Shown: piece after piece, positions 15,627 through 23,790 of the stretch | Position numbering within the stretch: position 1 is the first letter of the stretch | Layout of the letters: each line of letters opens with the position of its first letter | IMG/VR virus record: IMGVR_UViG_3300009034_004106 | Location: 1 to 34,122 of that record | Direction: 5' to 3' (one strand) | DNA from: a virus | DNA length: 34,122 nucleotides | Program-made: the position numbers and the translations under genes | Notes under the pieces: model-generated | What the model was told of the DNA's origin: nothing | The model's database searches: none | What the model saw: only the letters and a program-made list of their open reading frames with translations

Positions 15627-17257
15627 GAGAGAATTTCTTTCCCCTTCCCCCAGCCAGGGATTGTATCCGATTCTTTCCAGCCTCTTGTGAATTTTACATT
15701 CCTGAATTGTCCTTTTTCCCACCGGCTTTTAGTGAGGTTGCTCTCATGTCTAATATCTACATTGGGATATTTTGATTCCCAAACATCGGACTTATAATCG
15801 TCCACCCTTTCTTCCCGGTTGTGAGTCCCTGGCTCAAACCCCATTCTCCGGGTAAATCCGTTCTTCTCCACCAGTTTAACCCTTTTTCGGTAGTGTTCCA
15901 GTAATAACTCTCGGTAAGCACACAGTCCGCTTGTCTGTTTCATTTCGGCGGTTCTCAGGGCGTGTCCGTCAGTTAATCTCAGTTTCCAGACATTGATGTT
16001 GTAATAAAAGACATCCTTCCTAGGTGGGGTGAAATCGAAATGAGAAGGATGATAAAGAACGTCATGCTCGCAAAAGAAGACAATCTCCGCCCTGGAAGCC
16101 TCTAATGCCGCCAAAATCTGCTTGAACATGGTTAGGCTTCCCCTTTCAAGGGGTAGGTGGATGTTCTTATCGCCGAATTTCATTGGCTTGAGCGAGGCAC
16201 TTATAATCGGTAGTCCCATTTTCCTGAGTTGTTTTTGGCAAGCATGGGCTATTTTTAATCTCAGTTGGTTATCAGTATAATAGACAATTCCCTTTTTATT
16301 CGCCTCTTTGTGGGGCCAACCAGGAATCGGGGCGAACTTGTCGATTAGCCACTGGAACTTATGCTTGGCCCCAGGCCATTTGTCGCCCATAAACAGGTTT
16401 TTTGAATGCTCGCGGGCTTTTTGGACATCAGAACCTCTTAAAGGATAAGGAAAGCCGAAATCCCCACCCTGAGTCCTGAACATGTGAGAAAACCAGGTCT
16501 TTTTATTGACTACCAAACGACCACCAGAAAGCCAAGCCTTACAGGCGACCTCCGTCCCCATCTGCCCCCAAGACCCGTGCTCCTCGTCCATTCCGCCTAG
16601 TTCCCAATACCTTTTCCGGTGGAGGAACCAGCATGCCCCGATTAAGGACATGGTGTCAGCGATGTCCCCTTGGGACTCTGGCCTTTTCTCCAACTGCCCC
16701 CAGTATTGAAAATGGAGGGTACTGTCGAACCTCATGAAGTCCGACTTCCTGCGCCACCGGGGTTTCCAGACCATCATCCTTTGGAACTGTTTGCCGTCGC
16801 ATTCCTCATTTCTTTTGTGTCCCTGACTTTTATCTTTACAACAGAACTTCGGTTTTTTGCCTTGATACCAAGTGTTGCCGCACTTCTTACATCTCCAGTC
16901 AAAAACATGAAGGTTATACATCCGGGGAACAACTGTCCAGTCGTACTCGCAATCCTTCATCAATTTAACGTCGAAGCCTTTGTCTATAATACAGTGGGCA
17001 TCCAACTTCATGATAAATTTGGCGTTTGATAGTCTCGCCGCCTCGTTGACTGCCGCTCTTTGGCCGATTGATTCCGGGTGATAAACCAGAGTGACATCTG
17101 GGTGGTCATCAAGGGGCGGGTCTGGCCAGCCTCCATCAGCAATCACGATGACTTCCGTGTTGGCTCTCTTTTTGTTCAACACATCCTCGACTGTCCGAGA
17201 AAGGAACTCCTCGTTTCTGGCGGCAATCAAAACTGATACATCCCTTTTGTTTATCAT
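15623..17257 (-). CDS. Bifunctional glycosyltransferase (GalNAc-T-like + second GT-A domain)
   Basis: 544 residues, two fused domains. Domain 1 (1-310) is a GT-A transferase: VSVLIAARNE start, metal motif LDAHC at 85-89, and a late motif with WLSGG (242-246) and SHMFR (258-261). DAHC plus W-x-x-GG...H-x-F-R resembles polypeptide GalNAc-transferases (GT27) and related GT2 enzymes. A zinc-ribbon-like insert lies between (C123, C126, C139, C140, C153). Domain 2 (about 322-544) begins GIVYYTDN, has SLKPMKFG and an acidic CEHD (396-399); the same domain stands alone in two genes upstream. It is the last gene of the coupled operon (ATGA overlap). Acceptor unknown; virion Ser-Pro repeats are my favoured candidate. 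Confidence 0.78.
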   Translation of the reverse strand: MINKRDVSVLIAARNEEFLSRTVEDVLNKKRANTEVIVIADGGWPDPPLDDHPDVTLVYHPESIGQRAAVNEAARLSNAKFIMKLDAHCIIDKGFDVKLMKDCEYDWTVVPRMYNLHVFDWRCKKCGNTWYQGKKPKFCCKDKSQGHKRNEECDGKQFQRMMVWKPRWRRKSDFMRFDSTLHFQYWGQLEKRPESQGDIADTMSLIGACWFLHRKRYWELGGMDEEHGSWGQMGTEVACKAWLSGGRLVVNKKTWFSHMFRTQGGDFGFPYPLRGSDVQKAREHSKNLFMGDKWPGAKHKFQWLIDKFAPIPGWPHKEANKKGIVYYTDNQLRLKIAHACQKQLRKMGLPIISASLKPMKFGDKNIHLPLERGSLTMFKQILAALEASRAEIVFFCEHDVLYHPSHFDFTPPRKDVFYYNINVWKLRLTDGHALRTAEMKQTSGLCAYRELLLEHYRKRVKLVEKNGFTRRMGFEPGTHNREERVDDYKSDVWESKYPNVDIRHESNLTKSRWEKGQFRNVKFTRGWKESDTIPGWGKGKEILS

Positions 17258-18012
17258 TTAATCCACTTTTTGTTTCTTTCTAAAATAGCCCTGGTAATCT
17301 CTGGATTGTATCCTAAAGATTCGGCCCAGGCGCACCAGGCATAAACATCTTTCGGAAGGCACTTTGAGTTGAAACCTCTATTGTCGGGAAAAACAAAAGT
17401 CCACCAGAGGTTAAACCGGGGGTCGTCACCATAAACCGCCTCTCTAATAGCGTAGTAATCAATTCCCGCCTTCTCGCAAACGTCGTAAAGTTCTTGGCAT
17501 TGAGCTACTTTGAAAGCGATTGCTCTGTTTTCGCTCAGTTTAATTATTTCGGCTTCTAAATTGCTAACTTGGCGAATGTTAATGTTCGCGTTATATGCTT
17601 TTTGGAAAATTCCTATTGTTTTTCTTCTGTTTTTAAGAGAGCCACCAATTACCAGAAACGGCCTGGCTTTTTCATCTAGCAAAGGATGAGCGACTGTTTC
17701 CCCAACATATTCGGGAACGACTGATATATTTCTTTTGTATTTTTTTTCTAAATAGTCTGCCGTTCCAGGGTTAAGTGTAGAGCGTATAATAATTAAATCG
17801 CCAGTAAATTTACTTACAACATCTTCAACTATAAACATGTCTAATTTCCCTTCACCTATAACTGCGGTTGGCACACAAACAAAAATCGCATCACAGGCAT
17901 TTATATCTGATTGTTTGCTTTCTATATCAAATGGGAGAGCTTCGGGTAGGAGTTTTCGCATCGCCGTACCAACAAAACCTAAAGCTCCAACTATTCCTAT
18001 TTTATTTTTCAT
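17254..18012 (-). CDS. UDP-sugar/NDP-sugar 6-dehydrogenase-like protein, short form
   Basis: 252 residues of the UDP-glucose/GDP-mannose dehydrogenase family, which oxidise a sugar nucleotide at C6 with NAD. Visible are the NAD-binding GALGFVG (9-15), FVCVPTA (45-50), RSTLNPGT, the catalytic-loop PEYVGE (100-105), a helix with K168, and the nucleophile C218 in SKCLPKD with K221 and D222. The usual C-terminal UDP-binding domain (~100 residues) is missing, and the normal Asn of the central helix is Gln. It overlaps its neighbours by ATGA on both sides. It may supply a uronic acid for the glycosyltransferases, or use another substrate; activity of the short form is not proved. Confidence 0.75.
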   Translation of the reverse strand: MKNKIGIVGALGFVGTAMRKLLPEALPFDIESKQSDINACDAIFVCVPTAVIGEGKLDMFIVEDVVSKFTGDLIIIRSTLNPGTADYLEKKYKRNISVVPEYVGETVAHPLLDEKARPFLVIGGSLKNRRKTIGIFQKAYNANINIRQVSNLEAEIIKLSENRAIAFKVAQCQELYDVCEKAGIDYYAIREAVYGDDPRFNLWWTFVFPDNRGFNSKCLPKDVYAWCAWAESLGYNPEITRAILERNKKWIK

Positions 18013-19013
18013 ATTGTCCTTGTGATAATGCTTTTGTAACCTAGTTCCTTCAAAAGGGCGACCCTGTGCCCGCCGTCGATAACCGTGTTGTCCGACCGAA
18101 CAATGATGGGGTCTTTCATCCCGTTTTCTCTGACATCAATCATCGTCCTCGCCTTTTCTTTGACAAATTCGTGGATCAGTTTTTTAGACCACTTACTCCC
18201 CATTCTCTCCTCCCATACCTTGTAATAGGCTGTTTTCGTTAAATCGGTTAGGTCTTTCTCGGTCATCTCTTTGAACGGGTCGCCGTGGTCTCTTATGTAT
18301 TTCGCTGGTGTACCTATTGCACCAGGGTCAAGTTCGCTGAACTTTTTCCTCCGCAACTTGCTCCTAAATAAATGGCTGTGCATTTCCCTTCTGGCTTGGT
18401 CGCCCTTCTCTCTCCACCCGTGATGCGCCCTGTATTTCGACTTCACCTGTTCCCATTCCCTAAAAGTCCACCTTATACCAGCGATTGAGCGCCTTGGCCA
18501 CCAACGCTCTTTTTCGCTAAAAGCGTGCGATGAAACAATTATGCAATAGCAGGTTTTGTACCGCAGTCTGTCCAAATACTTTAGCCAGTCGCCAAGGCGG
18601 AAATAGTAGTGGGTGTTTGCTAGCAGGGTGAAGTCAGCCACCGGGATCTCATCGAAGCTAAAGTCATGGCCAACCTCCCGGTGTAGTAATTTATAGTCAT
18701 GACCGTTGTATTTCCTGTACTTAATCGCCCTCTCATACGCGCCCTTGTCTTTTTCGACCCCGATCACATCGCGAAACCCCCTCTCTTTAGCCAATTTCAA
18801 AAACAAGCCGGTATTGCACCCCACGTCCACGAAAGTCATGTCCTCGCAATTCTCTGGCAGGAACGGGGCAATAAAGTTGTTCCACTTCCCCTCGTTCCAG
18901 TAATGGCTGTTCTTGCGACTAGCTTTCTCTTTGTCAGTATCCCCCGGCATGTTGAGGTTCTGGTAGTATTTGATGTTTCTGGGCATCTGCCAGTATTTAA
19001 CGTTTCTTGGCAT
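18009..19013 (-). CDS. SAM methyltransferase fused to ParB/Srx-like domain (copy 2)
   Basis: 334 residues. The N-terminal ~240 form a class I methyltransferase with motif I VDVGCNTGLF (62-71) and the acidic strand end GVEKD. The C-terminal ~50 residues are ParB/sulfiredoxin-like: ENGMKDPIIV then IDGGHR (312-317) and a helix LLKELGYKSI. Paralogue of the 330-aa gene at 20165. Methyltransferases in glycan clusters usually methylate sugars; ParB/Srx folds include DNA-binding CTPases, sulfiredoxin and free-serine kinases, so this domain could bind nucleotide or transfer phosphate. The first 27 bp are an imperfect tandem duplicate, giving two possible starts (19013 and 18986). Overlaps both neighbours. 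Confidence 0.72.
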   Translation of the reverse strand: MPRNVKYWQMPRNIKYYQNLNMPGDTDKEKASRKNSHYWNEGKWNNFIAPFLPENCEDMTFVDVGCNTGLFLKLAKERGFRDVIGVEKDKGAYERAIKYRKYNGHDYKLLHREVGHDFSFDEIPVADFTLLANTHYYFRLGDWLKYLDRLRYKTCYCIIVSSHAFSEKERWWPRRSIAGIRWTFREWEQVKSKYRAHHGWREKGDQARREMHSHLFRSKLRRKKFSELDPGAIGTPAKYIRDHGDPFKEMTEKDLTDLTKTAYYKVWEERMGSKWSKKLIHEFVKEKARTMIDVRENGMKDPIIVRSDNTVIDGGHRVALLKELGYKSIITRTI

Positions 19014-19497
19014 TTAAGTCACTCAGATCTTTAAAATTACTTAAAACCGTTGTCCATGGCACTACTTTTTTATAATCATAGCGATATTTAAACAAAGGCC
19101 AAATCTCGTTATAGTTACAGAATTTATAGTTCCTTTGGGTGTCGTGAACGACGATATACCTTGCGCGCCATACCAACCTCTTTATATCAATAATCCGCCT
19201 TCTTGAAGGGGCGTGGTCAATAAGGGCAACGCACCAAGACCTATCGATGTCCGCATCGTCCCAGTTTTTAACAAAACGGACTTTGTGCAATCCTTCATTG
19301 TATTGTGCGTTCATTTCAAAGCATTTTCTATCGTTCTCGTAAGACACTAGTTTCCTGTCAGGGAAACAAGCCCAGTGTAAAAATGGAGTGCTATATAGTC
19401 CCATCCCCATTTCGAGAACATCGCCACTCGTCATCTCAATTACTTTTATCAGGATTGGCAGATGGGTACCCCAATCTTTGTCATTGCTTATCTTCAT
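18997..19497 (-). CDS. Class I SAM-dependent methyltransferase-like protein
   Basis: 166 residues from ATG 19497, which overlaps the upstream stop as ATGA and has AAAGGAG 8 nt before it; a longer in-frame start at 19536 is less likely. Rossmann features: VLEMGMG (27-33), an acidic residue at the end of strand 2 (VSYENDRK), ALIDHAP and VVHDTQ strands. The core is shorter than most methyltransferases. The H-D pair in VVHDTQ is common in sugar or small-molecule methyltransferases near glycosyltransferases. Substrate unknown. Confidence 0.65.
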   Translation of the reverse strand: MKISNDKDWGTHLPILIKVIEMTSGDVLEMGMGLYSTPFLHWACFPDRKLVSYENDRKCFEMNAQYNEGLHKVRFVKNWDDADIDRSWCVALIDHAPSRRRIIDIKRLVWRARYIVVHDTQRNYKFCNYNEIWPLFKYRYDYKKVVPWTTVLSNFKDLSDLNAKKR

Positions 19498-20168
19498 CCG
19501 AACATCTCCTTTTTTACCTCTTCTATTGACCCCCAATAGGGAAGTTTGTTTGTACTTACCTGTCCAACCATCCGCCTTGCGTGTGATCTTATGCCATCCC
19601 CAGTCTTTATGCTAATGACAGGGTTTTCACCCATCCAAACCTTCCAACCCCTTTTCCAAAGCACCACGACCTTGCTCAGTCCCGGAGTTTTCGCTTCCTT
19701 TTCGGTAGCCCATTCCGGTTTACCCTCAAGGGCCTTCTCTATCTGTCTAATGTAGTGTTTCCGGCCGACTATCTCTGCCCCCTCGGAAGATTCCTTCCTA
19801 TAAAACACATTCTTGTTCTTCTCTAAAATCCAAACATTCATGTGCCGGTAGTGGTGGTTCGCGTCCGATGGGGTGTAAGTAAAATAGTCTGGGGGATATA
19901 AGCAGTCCGCCTCCGCAGTAATGACGAATGGGGTGGTAGCCACTTTGCACGCTATCAGCTTCTGCCGCCAGATATTGATGTCGCAGGGGTATTTCTTCCC
20001 CACGCATATATTGTGACCAAAATCAATCGGCTTCTGGGAGACAGATACTATCGGAATTGGCGGGGAAACGCCTCTAATCGCCTCTAAGAGCCTCGTACGC
20101 ACTTTTTTCTCGAATTTTTCGTTCTCCCGATTGGAAGTATAATATATTATCGTGAGTTTACTTTTCAT
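19494..20168 (-). CDS. Glycosyltransferase-like protein (YYTxN family, copy 2)
   Basis: 224 residues. Paralogue of the C-terminal domain of the 544-aa protein and of the gene at 21154. Shared landmarks: KLTIIYYTSN start, VSQKPIDFG (43-51), an acidic metal-type triad AEAD (85-88) followed by CLYPPD, and a C-terminal WGS motif. The fold appears to be GT-A like with a DxD equivalent. It sits directly after a methyltransferase-ParB gene, with ATGA overlaps on both sides, as its paralogue does. Glycosyl transfer is inferred from the acidic motif and the cluster; the CAZy family is not known to me. Confidence 0.62.
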   Translation of the reverse strand: MKSKLTIIYYTSNRENEKFEKKVRTRLLEAIRGVSPPIPIVSVSQKPIDFGHNICVGKKYPCDINIWRQKLIACKVATTPFVITAEADCLYPPDYFTYTPSDANHHYRHMNVWILEKNKNVFYRKESSEGAEIVGRKHYIRQIEKALEGKPEWATEKEAKTPGLSKVVVLWKRGWKVWMGENPVISIKTGDGIRSHARRMVGQVSTNKLPYWGSIEEVKKEMFG

Positions 20169-21157
20169 AATAACCTGACGAAAATGCTTTTATAACCTAA
20201 AGTGTTCGCTATACATAGGCGGTGCTGGCCGTCAATCAGCCTTCCCCTATCGTACCGCCAGTTGGTTTCGCTAAGGTAGATTGGACTGAACATCCCCTTA
20301 TCCCTAATGCTTTTTGCTAGTCTTGCCTTTTGCCCGAGCTTTTGCAGTATCCATTTTTCTGTTTGGTCGGGTCGCCTCTTTTCCCAATACTTATAATAGG
20401 CGGTGTCTTTAACATCAAATTCTTTTTCTGACAGTACTCTTTTATAAAATTCGTCTAGTGCGTCGGGTAGGGCTTCCTTCCTCCATCGCTTGTCTCCAAC
20501 GTTCCCCTTGCGCCACGCGACGTACAGCTCTTTAGTGTCATATTCCTCTAGCGCGCCTTTAAACAAAACGCCATACATATTCTCCCTTGGCGACGGGTCA
20601 TCAGGAAACCAGACATTCACCATTCCCAATTCCGTCCAGTCCTTAAAATATCCTCTCACAGAAGTTATGTCGTACCTCGCACATCCGGTAATCCTCCTGG
20701 CTCTTGCCGCCACAACAATACAATACAAGCTCCTAGTCCGCAACTCATCAACAACTCTCGAAAAGTTCATTATTGACAGATAGTAATGGGTATTAGCGAT
20801 TAAGGTTATATGGGCTAAAGGAAGTTGGTTAAAATTAAAGTTCTGGTCCATCCTCTGATGTAATAATTTATATTTACCCTTATTGCTTTTCTTATAGAGC
20901 TTTGCCTCTTTTATTCTTTCTGGGTGTGATTCGATACCGATGACGTGCTTGAACCCCTTGTCCTCAGCCATTTTCAGGAACAAACCCGCACTACTGCCTA
21001 TTTCGATGAACGTCTTGTTTTGACAATACCTGGGTAGTAGGGGTTCAATAAAATTATTCCATCTCCCCTCGTTCCAAAAGGCACTCTTCTCACGCTTTTC
21101 ATCTTCGTAAGGGAGTTTTTTACCTGGTATTCTTATGTTTTGATATAATTTCTTCAT
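20165..21157 (-). CDS. SAM methyltransferase fused to ParB/Srx-like domain (copy 1)
   Basis: 330 residues, same architecture as the 334-aa gene at 18009. Methyltransferase motif I is IEIGSSAGLF (51-60) and IGIESH marks strand 2. The middle has FWNEGRWNNFI, matched by YWNEGKWNNFI in the paralogue. The C-terminus holds KGMFSPIYLS, then the DGQHR motif (309-313) and LGYKSI. The two copies agree over the whole length, so the fusion is stable and old, not an assembly error. Likely role: methylation of a glycan intermediate with a linked ParB/Srx activity. ATGA overlaps on both sides. Confidence 0.74.
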   Translation of the reverse strand: MKKLYQNIRIPGKKLPYEDEKREKSAFWNEGRWNNFIEPLLPRYCQNKTFIEIGSSAGLFLKMAEDKGFKHVIGIESHPERIKEAKLYKKSNKGKYKLLHQRMDQNFNFNQLPLAHITLIANTHYYLSIMNFSRVVDELRTRSLYCIVVAARARRITGCARYDITSVRGYFKDWTELGMVNVWFPDDPSPRENMYGVLFKGALEEYDTKELYVAWRKGNVGDKRWRKEALPDALDEFYKRVLSEKEFDVKDTAYYKYWEKRRPDQTEKWILQKLGQKARLAKSIRDKGMFSPIYLSETNWRYDRGRLIDGQHRLCIANTLGYKSIFVRLL

Positions 21158-21930
21158 CTCTCTGGTAATGGTCTTTCCTCGTAGTAGTATTTCAAGACGT
21201 CCTCAGCTTTCCCCCAAAACGGCACTTCGATAATCCGCAAATCCCCCAACCTCTTGCGCTTGCCTCGCGATAGATACCCGAAGGCGAGTTCGTGGGTAAA
21301 GACTATGCTAGGGCAGGTACACATAAAATTGTCCCTTTCCCTGACTGTCACCCCCAAATGCTTCTCGTACCTTCCAGGGTCGCCCCAATACTTCAAAAAC
21401 TTCTCGTCTTTGATACCCTTCTTGTTTAATTCCTCCCTCCTCGCAAACCTTTCCTCCATTGCCTCTTGAAGCATCTTCCTTGGGGCGATTAACTGGTTGA
21501 CCACCATCCTGCTATGCCGGAAGGAAAAAAGCGGGGGTTTAGTCCAGGTGAAGAGCGACAACTTGTTCATATCATAGAGGAAAACGTCTTTGTCTGGCAC
21601 TTTGGTATGGAAATGCTCGTAGGAATAAAGAATGTCATCCTCAGCCATCGCCACATACTTCGTCTTGGCGTGTTGACACCCTATCATTATTTGCTTGTAT
21701 ATGTTCAGGTGAGACCGACCGATGTCTCCGACGCAGACGTTCAGGGGTGGATCACCCTGCTTTTGCGCTAAAATATCATCAACCGGAAAATACTTCTGAG
21801 AAACTATGATTAGAGGGTAGTCACCAATCGCCCTAATCAACTGCTTCTTCACGTTGTTGGCAAAGACGGGGTTCTCCTTCTCAAGATGATTCGCTGTATA
21901 GTAAATGATGGTTAAATCAAACTTTTTCAT
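21154..21930 (-). CDS. Glycosyltransferase-like protein (YYTxN family, copy 1)
   Basis: 258 residues. DLTIIYYTAN start, VSQKYFPVDD, acidic AEDD (96-99) followed by ILYSYEH, and a late PFWGKAED motif mirrored by PYWGSIEE in the 224-aa paralogue. Longer than that paralogue through inserts around residues 50-75 and 150-200. With the following methyltransferase-ParB gene it makes the first copy of a duplicated two-gene module. Predicted GT-A-like transferase; donor and acceptor unknown. Confidence 0.62.
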   Translation of the reverse strand: MKKFDLTIIYYTANHLEKENPVFANNVKKQLIRAIGDYPLIIVSQKYFPVDDILAQKQGDPPLNVCVGDIGRSHLNIYKQIMIGCQHAKTKYVAMAEDDILYSYEHFHTKVPDKDVFLYDMNKLSLFTWTKPPLFSFRHSRMVVNQLIAPRKMLQEAMEERFARREELNKKGIKDEKFLKYWGDPGRYEKHLGVTVRERDNFMCTCPSIVFTHELAFGYLSRGKRKRLGDLRIIEVPFWGKAEDVLKYYYEERPLPER

Positions 21931-22334
21931 TTTTTCTTCTTCTTCCTTCTTTTCTCCTTAAAGTATTTAACAAATGCTAAATAATCACCCATAATCCACT
22001 CAACCAAGAAGGCAAAGGGCTCATCTTCTCCACCTAGGAGAGTTTTGATACCTCTCGCTCCAAAGATATAGCCCGCCAAATGAGTTGCTTCATGAGCCAG
22101 GCACGGATAGTCCATTTTGGATAGCCATAAAAAAAACTCCTCTTTTCTCTTACCACCTTCCTCATAAACTATCCTTATTGTATTTCCGCCTGGTTCACGA
22201 TCTCTTTTCTTCTCATAACCAAATCTCTTTTTCAACATGGCTGAATATCTCTTAAAATCTCCAAAAGCAAAAGTAATGGTCGCTTTGTATAAAGAAAAGG
22301 CAAATTTGTCCTCAAAATAAATCGGTTTTTTCAT
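21927..22334 (-). CDS. HExxH putative zinc metallopeptidase
   Basis: 135 residues from ATG 22334 (ATGA overlap with the zinc-ribbon gene; an upstream TTG is less likely). The motif CLAHEATH (78-85) is a classic HExxH zinc site, followed 18 residues later by GGEDEPFAFLVEWI, which can supply the third Glu ligand as in minimal gluzincins. The C-terminus is a Lys/Arg run. Such short phage proteins are often annotated as peptidases without proof. In this operon it might process a virion protein or just be a structural zinc protein. No signal peptide. Confidence 0.62.
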   Translation of the reverse strand: MKKPIYFEDKFAFSLYKATITFAFGDFKRYSAMLKKRFGYEKKRDREPGGNTIRIVYEEGGKRKEEFFLWLSKMDYPCLAHEATHLAGYIFGARGIKTLLGGEDEPFAFLVEWIMGDYLAFVKYFKEKRRKKKKK

Positions 22335-22504
22335 TTTTTTAACCAATTTTTAGTTTCGTGGTAATCACAATAAGTAGGATTAAATCTTACATCATGCAAA
22401 ATCGAAACCTTCCCCTCTGCTTGTTCCTTGTCTATGTGAGCAATCTCGCCACATTTGGGACACTTAAATAGATAATCATTATCGTTAATTTTCTTTACTA
22501 TCAT
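22331..22504 (-). CDS. Small zinc-ribbon-like protein
   Basis: 57 residues from ATG 22504, overlapping the upstream stop as ATGA; a TTG at 22519 would add five residues. FKCPKCGEIAHI gives C-x2-C near residue 15, and a later C-x2-H (TYCDYHET) completes a possible four-ligand zinc site. Likely a small nucleic-acid or protein-binding ribbon. No more can be said. Confidence 0.6.
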   Translation of the reverse strand: MIVKKINDNDYLFKCPKCGEIAHIDKEQAEGKVSILHDVRFNPTYCDYHETKNWLKK

Positions 22505-23601
22505 GGTTTCACCCACCAATAACTAGGCTCTTGGTCGTCCTTGTCGTTCTTCGGATTCCTTTTTTCCGTTAGGTTGAACTCAATCCCGTAAAAGCTCGTA
22601 TAGGCATTAACCGCCTCAACTATCCCCGACCGCCTGAAATGGTAGTAGTCATGCCCCGCCACAATCCCGCCTTTCCTCACCTTCTTGCTCCACTCAATAA
22701 TGTCTTGCATAACGAAATCAAAGGCGTGGTTCCCGTCTATATAAACAAAATCTAGTGATTCGTTGTCGAATTTCTTGACTGCATCCATACTGAACGCCTT
22801 AATCAGGGTGGCGTTATACTTGGCAAGGCTTTTCTTAGCGAACTCGTAGTTTGTGGCGTGCTGTTTCGCTCTTTGCATCCGCCTATCGTCCTTGTATTTC
22901 TCCCAACTATCAATACAAAACAGCTCTAAACCAGGGATTGATTGACAAAGAACCTCGGAATACCTACCATCCGCCACGCCAATCTCCGCCCCCCTTTTAA
23001 AGCCGAGCTTGTTAAAGTATTTGGCTAGCTCGACCCTGCTTTTTATCTTGATTTTTTGCTTTACCGTTCCCAAAGGAATAATGTAAAGAGGGTCGTCCTC
23101 CATTTCTAGTAGTTTCTTGACTTTACCCTCCCTGAAAGCGCCCAACATAACCGTTCCCAATTTCAAAGCGGTCGCTTGTAAGGTGATGTTCTGGGCGGCA
23201 TGACCAGCTTCCAGTACGACGTATTGGTAACCGCGCTTCCCGTAATGACCAAGCGTCTTGCTCGGATTGGCAGCGATAACAATATAAACCGGGGCGTTGA
23301 AGTAGTTAAAACCCTTGATTTCCTCCTTTATAGGCTCAAGATAGTGAGGCTGGTACTTATAAACACCTGCCTGAAGCCCCTTAGCTCGCTTTACAACCAC
23401 ATAAACCCTTAAAGGATAGCAAGCTCCCGCCGAAGGCACTGTTCTGCCGTGTGTGCCCGAACCATAGGCAGACCACAAAACTTGAGACAAATCTTGAAGG
23501 TCTATCGGCATAGCCTCATACGCGCGGACGGAATTCCTTTCCGCTATTGTCTCCTCTAGTGAGATGTATCCTTTTTTTAAGGGTTCAGGTAGTTTTATCA
23601 T
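22501..23601 (-). CDS. SagB-type nitroreductase fused to SAM methyltransferase
   Basis: 366 residues. Residues 1-180 match the flavin-dependent nitroreductase superfamily, closest to SagB-type dehydrogenases: ERNSVRAYEAMPIDLQDLSQ, then SAGACYPLRVYVVV (57-70), GVYKYQPH, an EAGHAAQNITLQATALKLGT helix, and YIIPLGTV. Residues about 188-366 are a class I methyltransferase: GAEIGVADGRYSE (204-216), YIDGNHAF and GGIVAGHDYYH, typical of the Methyltransf_24 group. ATG 23601 directly follows the upstream stop. SagB enzymes oxidise azoline rings in peptides, but no YcaO partner is visible, so the redox substrate is open. The fusion is unusual and merits testing. Confidence 0.78.
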   Translation of the reverse strand: MIKLPEPLKKGYISLEETIAERNSVRAYEAMPIDLQDLSQVLWSAYGSGTHGRTVPSAGACYPLRVYVVVKRAKGLQAGVYKYQPHYLEPIKEEIKGFNYFNAPVYIVIAANPSKTLGHYGKRGYQYVVLEAGHAAQNITLQATALKLGTVMLGAFREGKVKKLLEMEDDPLYIIPLGTVKQKIKIKSRVELAKYFNKLGFKRGAEIGVADGRYSEVLCQSIPGLELFCIDSWEKYKDDRRMQRAKQHATNYEFAKKSLAKYNATLIKAFSMDAVKKFDNESLDFVYIDGNHAFDFVMQDIIEWSKKVRKGGIVAGHDYYHFRRSGIVEAVNAYTSFYGIEFNLTEKRNPKNDKDDQEPSYWWVKP

Positions 23602-23790
23602 TTATTTTTTTGTCAAATAATCAATCCCAAAATGAAAGCAAAAACTAACCAGAAATACCCATATTCCGAAACACTCTATGCAACCAACAACGGGAATTGT
23701 TTTTCTTCTAAAACCTAGAGTCAACCCAAGGGCAGGCTGGTTTAGTGTCATAAATATATTTAAATGAAAATAGCCTAACTTAAAGTTCAT
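23602..23790 (-). CDS. Small hydrophobic protein with CxxC
   Basis: 62 residues; ATG 23790 overlaps the upstream stop as ATGA and has GGAAGGA just before it. A CIEC pair precedes a hydrophobic segment (FGIWVFLVSFCFHFGI), suggesting a small membrane protein with a metal- or thiol-binding loop. Good translation signals support it as a gene, but no family is recognised. Confidence 0.5.
   Translation of the reverse strand: MNFKLGYFHLNIFMTLNQPALGLTLGFRRKTIPVVGCIECFGIWVFLVSFCFHFGIDYLTKK

Noticed and set aside
22331-23601. Thiazole/oxazole-modified peptide (TOMM) cluster
   Set aside because: A SagB-like domain and an HExxH protein are present, but no YcaO cyclodehydratase or leader-bearing precursor is seen.
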